Assembly (NCBI GenBank): GCA_027013285.1
Contig: JALUXR010000057.1
Location: 1-35,776 of the forward strand
Reading direction: 5' to 3'
Origin: Candidatus Altimarinota bacterium
Lineage (GTDB): Bacteria > Patescibacteriota > Gracilibacteria > Absconditabacterales > Absconditicoccaceae
Length of the DNA: 35,776 nucleotides
A program made the translations under genes and the position numbers. Each line of letters opens with the position of its first letter. The first letter of the stretch is position 1. Under the pieces are notes generated by a model. The model saw only the letters and a program-made list of their open reading frames with translations. It was not told the DNA's origin and ran no database searches. Positions 31,728 to 35,776 of this stretch are shown here, in pieces.

Positions 31728-32424
31728 TTTTCCGACGATAGTCGGATTTTCTCCCCCCAAAACTCGCTATCGCTCGTAAAAAGTTTTTGTTTTTACTGAA
31801 ATTCAGCATAATAACTGAAATAATCAACAAAAAAAGTAGATGCAAGGGGATGTTGCACTTTATTTTTCTGTAGGTACGGAAGAAAAATAACCCTCGTATA
31901 ACTACCGCTATGAGGTTTGGCTCTTGCAGAGCCTCAACCCAAATTGCCTTTGGCAACTTCTCATAGCTAGACGATATATAAAATAAAAATCCAAATCAAA
32001 ATCATATAATTAATGTTAATATAAGTAAGTATAAAATACTAGTTCCATAGTTACTAAATATTTTATATACTAAATATGTTAAATATTTATCATATTTTTT
32101 TAAATATAAATAAATACTTTTTCTTGTATCTTTTTCTAAAACTTTTATTTTTTTATATTGTCTTGGTAATCAGTTTTTTTCTAGCAAAACTAATATAGAT
32201 TGTAAATCATTTAATAATAATTCAAAAAATAAGATTTTAACTTTTTTTGAACTAAATTTATGTTTTTTAATTATATTTTTAATTAAGACATCTATACTTC
32301 TTATTATCGTATTTATATTTTCAATATCTATTTTTTGTGCTCCTAAATTAACTCTTAATAATTGAAATGCTAAATCTAATTTTATAAAAAGATCTTTCTC
32401 TTTAATAAATTTATATCTTATCAT
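31585..32424 (-). CDS. N-terminal part of ion-channel-like protein, frame open into inserted DNA
   Basis: TGA=Gly: MIRYKFIKEKDLFIKLDLAFQLLRVNLGAQKIDIENINTIIRS...YKIFSNYGTSILYLLILTLIIGFGFGFLFYISSSYE then KLPKAIWVEALQEPNLIAVVIRGLFFF... across the structured repeat; the last part is probably not native coding sequence. Confidence 0.45.
31729..31753 (+). terminator. Rho-independent terminator
   Basis: TTCCGACGATAGTCGGATTTT after the methyltransferase stop. Confidence 0.75.
31905..31972. other. predicted multi-branched RNA/DNA structure
   Basis: CTATGAG...CTCATAG enclosing GGCTC-TTGCA-GAGCC and TTGCC-TTT-GGCAA hairpins; preceded by TTATTTTTCT...AGAAAAATAA. Confidence 0.5.
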
Positions 32425-32999
32425 ATTAAACAGTTCATTGATAAAACTCTAGTGTTTTTATTTTTTTCGATATTTTCTAAATAAGGAATTATTGATAATC
32501 AGAAATTATGATCATTTATATAGACAGTTTTTATATCATTGTGAGATAAAACATATTCTGTTATCATTTTTATTTCTTTTATTGAAAAATTATTTTCATA
32601 CAAATTTAAACTTTCTATAGAATTATTTTCTTGAATGTTATTTAATATATTTTTAATTCATTCATTAGTTATAGTGTTAAAAGATAAATTGAATGATTTT
32701 ATTGATTTTGAACTTGATATGTATTTTAGAAACTTGTTTATATTTTCTCAACTAATATTATTAAAAGATAAATTAATATTTTCTAATACTCAATTTAAAA
32801 ATAAACTATCTGACAATGCTTCTAATTCAATATCTGTTAATTTTATTCAATTTAAGGTAATTCTTTTTAGACTTGTAAATTTTACTAATATATCTGTAAT
32901 TTCTTTTATATCACTACTTTTGGGTCTAAAATTTATTATAAGTTCTCAATCTTTTATATTTATTTCTTTTCATCGTATTTCAGTTTCAGTGTTGAACAT
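32418..32999 (-). CDS. leucine-rich repeat protein
   Basis: MFNTETEIRGKEINIKDGELIINFRPKSSDIKEITDILVKFTSLKRITLNGIKLTDIELEALSDSLFLNGVLENINLSFNNISGENINKFLKYISSSKSIKSFNLSFNTITNEGIKNILNNIQENNSIESLNLYENNF...; LRR (ribonuclease-inhibitor-like) periodicity. Confidence 0.8.
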
Positions 33000-33289
33000 A
33001 TTTTGATTGTTATTTTACATAATATTAAAAGAATTTATCTTTACTGGACTTTTTTATAAAAATAGTTACAAGAGGACATTTCTATTTTGGGTTAACAGCA
33101 GATGAAAAATTGTATACAAGTAAAGAAACTGGGAAAGATAAAATAACTATGTAAACTTTAACCTGTTGTTATAAGTATATTATTTAACAATGGGTTTTTT
33201 TGTTTGAAAATATTTTATCTTTTCTAATTGAAAAAAACTACTTTATGAGTAAATTATTAGTATTTAAAAATTAAAAGAAAATCTAAAAT

Positions 33290-34936
33290 ATGAAATATAC
33301 TGTTGCTTTTTCTGGTCCAGCTGGATCAGGTGTAAATACTGCTTGATTGATAGTTTGAGATTATTTTACAAAGTTATGATATGATGTAGTAGGGGATAAA
33401 GAATATCAAAGTATCATAAAATGATGAAACAATACTTTTATAAATTATATTTCAGATGATTGAAAATATTTATCATCAAATATAGATTTAATTTTTGCTT
33501 ATGATAAACTTGCAATTACAAGAAATGAAAAGGTTTATAATTTAAAAAATATTATAGAAATAGAAAAAACAGATATGCTAAATATGGTATCTGTAGCTAT
33601 GTTTTTTACTATGATTTGAAAAACTATTGAAGAAATAAATCAAATTGTAAAAGATTATTTTGGAAATAAAAAAATACCTCAAATTATACAAGAAAGAAAT
33701 GATAAAGCACTTTTGAAATGACATGAATTAGCAAAAGATTTTGAAAAAATAGATTTAGAAATTAAAAATATTTGAAAAAAAGAATTTATAGATGGAAACT
33801 ATACAGTAGCTGAATGAGCTGTGGATGCAGATTTAAGTTTTTACAGTGCATATCCAATGACCCCAGCTTCGACATTGATTAAATATATCACAAAACATAA
33901 AAATGTTGAATTTTTACAATGAGAAGATGAAATTGCAGTAGCTATGAGTATGCTTGGTGCAAAATTTGCAGGTAAAAGAGCTATGTGTGGAACTTCTGGT
34001 GGTGGATTTGCTCTTATGAGTGAAACAATTTCTATGGCAAATCAAATGGAAATATGATGAGTTTATATTATGTCTCAAAGGTGAGGGCCTTCTACTTGAA
34101 CTCCTACTTTTACAGAGCAATGAGATTTACTTTATGCTTTGAATGCTAGTTTTTGAGATACTAAACCTATAGTTGTTTATCCTTCAACCATTCAAAATGC
34201 TTATGATTTAACTCAAAAAGTTTTAAATTGGGCTGATTATTATCAACATCCTATTATTATTCTGCTTGATAAGCAATTTTCAGAAAGTTATTTTTCTACA
34301 GATTTAAAAAGAAATTTAGACTCAAAAGATAAAAAAATTGATAAAATTAAATTTAATTTAGAGAATAAAGAAGTTTTTGAAGGAATAGAAGATATGGAAC
34401 AAGATAAATTTTTAAGATATAAACTTACAGAAGATTGAATTTCTCCTTATACTTATCCTGGAGTTAAAAATTGAGATTTTATAGCTACTAGTTATGAACA
34501 TACTCAATCTTGATCTGTTACTGAAGATCCAGAAGAAAAAGTTCAAATGACAGAAAAAAGACACAAAAAATTAGAAATTTTCAAACAAAACGAGTTTAAC
34601 CAAAATTTTAAGTGATTTGAAGTAATAAACGAAAATGCTAAAATTTTTTTTATAACTATGTGAATAAATAGATTAGTTCTTGAAGAATATGTAAGACAAA
34701 ATTCAGAATACGGAATTATAATAATAGAAGTATTGCAACCATTAGATGATGAATTACAAAACTTTATCGAAGGCAGAGAAGTTGAGAAACTAATATTTGT
34801 AGAACTTAATTATTCATGACAATTAGAAACTTACTTAACTTGAAAGTTATGATTAAATTGTGAAAAATGGAAATGAAAAATAGATAGAATTAGAAAGTAT
34901 AATAATTATCCTTTATTTTTAGAAGATTTAAAATAA
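33290..34936 (+). CDS. 2-oxoacid:ferredoxin oxidoreductase, fused gamma-alpha subunit
   Basis: MKYTVAFSGPAGSGVNTAGLIVGDYFTKLGYDVVGDKEYQSIIKGGNNTF...NYTVAEGAVDADLSFYSAYPMTPASTLIKYITKHKNVEFLQGEDEIAVAMSMLGAKFAGKRAMCGTSGGGFALMSETISMANQMEIGGVYIMSQRGGPSTGTPTFTEQGDLLYAL...; KorA/PorA-type. Confidence 0.93.
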
Positions 34937-34940
34937 AAAT

Positions 34941-35776
34941 ATGCTAGAACAATATTTATGATTTATAGCTACAAATTGGTGGACAGTGATAATATCACTT
35001 TTAATAGTTATGGTTTTATTAAATTTTGCAAGTTGATTATTGGAAGAGGAGTTATCAACTTTATGAAAAAAACTTAAAATTCCAGGTTCTGTAAGATGAG
35101 CAACTTTTGATGCAGCAAGTTCTTCTTTACCCGAGTTTCTTACTGCATTAGTTTGACTTATGGTTTTATGAAATAAGTGATTGGAAGTTTGAATTTGAAC
35201 TATTTGAGGTTCAGCAGTTTTTAATATTTTAATTATACCTGCTTTTGTATTATTGTTTTATAAATGAAGAAAACATATAAAAATTAGTTTATGATGAATA
35301 AAAAGAGATAGTATTTTTTATATTTTGTCTATTTTAATTTTTATTTTATGAATATTCTCTGGAGCATTAACTATTATGTGATTCGCCTTAGTTTTACTTT
35401 ATATAGTTTATTTGATAACACTTTATAAACATAGTATAAAACATAGAAAAGCAAATGAAGAAGAAATTCAGAAAGATTATGATGAAGTTGCTGATAAAAA
35501 AGTTAATTACTTCTTGATCTTATTGGCTTTAATTTTGATTTATGTATGAGTCGAAGCCTCAATAGTTGGTGCAACATGGATTTGAGAAACTTTACATATT
35601 AGTATGTTGGTTATTTCATTAGCTTTACTTGCAGGTATTACATCTATTCCAGATACATTACTTTCAGTGAAATCTGCGAAAAAATGAGATGCTGATGCAT
35701 GAATGTGAAATGCAGTTTGATCGAATATATTTGATATTTGTATTTGATTATGACTTCCTATTTTGATTTGAACTTT
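34941..35776 (+). CDS. CaCA family Na+/Ca2+ (cation) exchanger, 3' truncated by window
   Basis: MLEQYLGFIATNWWTVIISLLIVMVLLNFASGLLEEELSTLGKKLKIPGSVRGATFDAASSSLPEFLTALVGLMVLGNKGLEVGIGTIGGSAVFNILIIPAFVLL...AGITSIPDTLLSVKSAKKGDADAGMGNAVGSNIFDICIGLGLPILIGT; paired alpha-repeat motifs. Confidence 0.92.

Larger units (their letters stand above)
28605..31842. mobile_element. putative ~3.2-kb insertion bounded by imperfect inverted repeats
   Basis: Left end CATCTACTTTTT...AAACAAAAACTTTTTA-hairpin-GGGAGAAAA; right end is the inverted counterpart TTTTCTCCCCCC...hairpin-TAAAAAGTTTTTGTTTTT...AAAAAAGTAGATG. Contains transposase, KilA-N and methyltransferase genes and lies between two parts of one apparent gene. 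Confidence 0.5.

Noticed and set aside
32635-33006. Supplied 123-aa plus-strand ORF MLFNIFLIHSLVIVLKDK...
   Set aside because: Antisense to the LRR protein, whose repeat periodicity is clear on the minus strand.
33914-34120. Supplied minus-strand ORF MLCKSRSSSRRPSPLRHNINSSY...
   Set aside because: Antisense to conserved KorA/PorA motifs (GTSGGGFALM).
1-35776. Massive pseudogenisation by in-frame TGA stops
   Set aside because: TGA falls at conserved glycines in nearly all genes and frames otherwise stay open; recoding explains it better.
1-35776. CRISPR array
   Set aside because: No regularly spaced short direct repeats seen; repeats present are the fusA duplication, the 40-bp tandem repeat, the operator palindromes and element ends.
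1-35776. tRNA or rRNA genes
   Set aside because: No GTTCRANYC T-loop with acceptor pairing found; GC-rich islands did not fold into tRNA cloverleafs by eye.

Overview
AT-rich 35.8 kb window that only reads sensibly if in-frame TGA encodes glycine (translation table 25, known from Gracilibacteria/BD1-5 and Absconditabacteria/SR1). The supplied ORF track uses TGA as stop, so it mostly holds fragments or antisense artefacts. Re-reading by eye with TGA=Gly gives about 35 near-contiguous genes. MINUS strand, 1-15.8 kb: unknown, PrgI-like membrane protein, divergent-PAP2, MutL, AAA/DUF4143 ATPase, EF-G, GatC, an unassigned structured RNA, GNAT-like protein, large unknown protein, very large VirD4/TraG-type ATPase, MurL-like PP-loop protein, DHH/NrnA phosphoesterase; then a tandem thioredoxin. 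PLUS strand, 16.8-24.3 kb: membrane protein, Dus, alpha/beta hydrolase, and a compact apparent metal-handling cluster (DUF134 regulator, DUF5320 Gly-rich protein, split UPF0718-type permease, NifX-like, DUF6858-like, nicotianamine-synthase-like, TDT/TehA-like transporter, FmdE-like) with two copies of a 20-bp palindrome. MINUS strand, 24.3-28.3 kb: small membrane protein, TsaD, structured RNA with a pseudoknot, TtcA-like, Pth, Mn-dependent pyrophosphatase. From 28.4 to 32.4 kb a roughly 3.2-kb insertion (IS30-family transposase, KilA-N protein, EgtD-like methyltransferase), bounded by inverted repeats, appears to split an ion-channel-like gene. Then an LRR protein, a fused gamma-alpha 2-oxoacid:ferredoxin oxidoreductase subunit and a CaCA exchanger (truncated by the window end). 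Main items to follow up: the metal/nicotianamine cluster, the nested insertion splitting a gene, the fusA 3'-end duplication flanking an ATPase gene, and several structured RNAs. All family calls are by-eye motif recognition; no searches were run.
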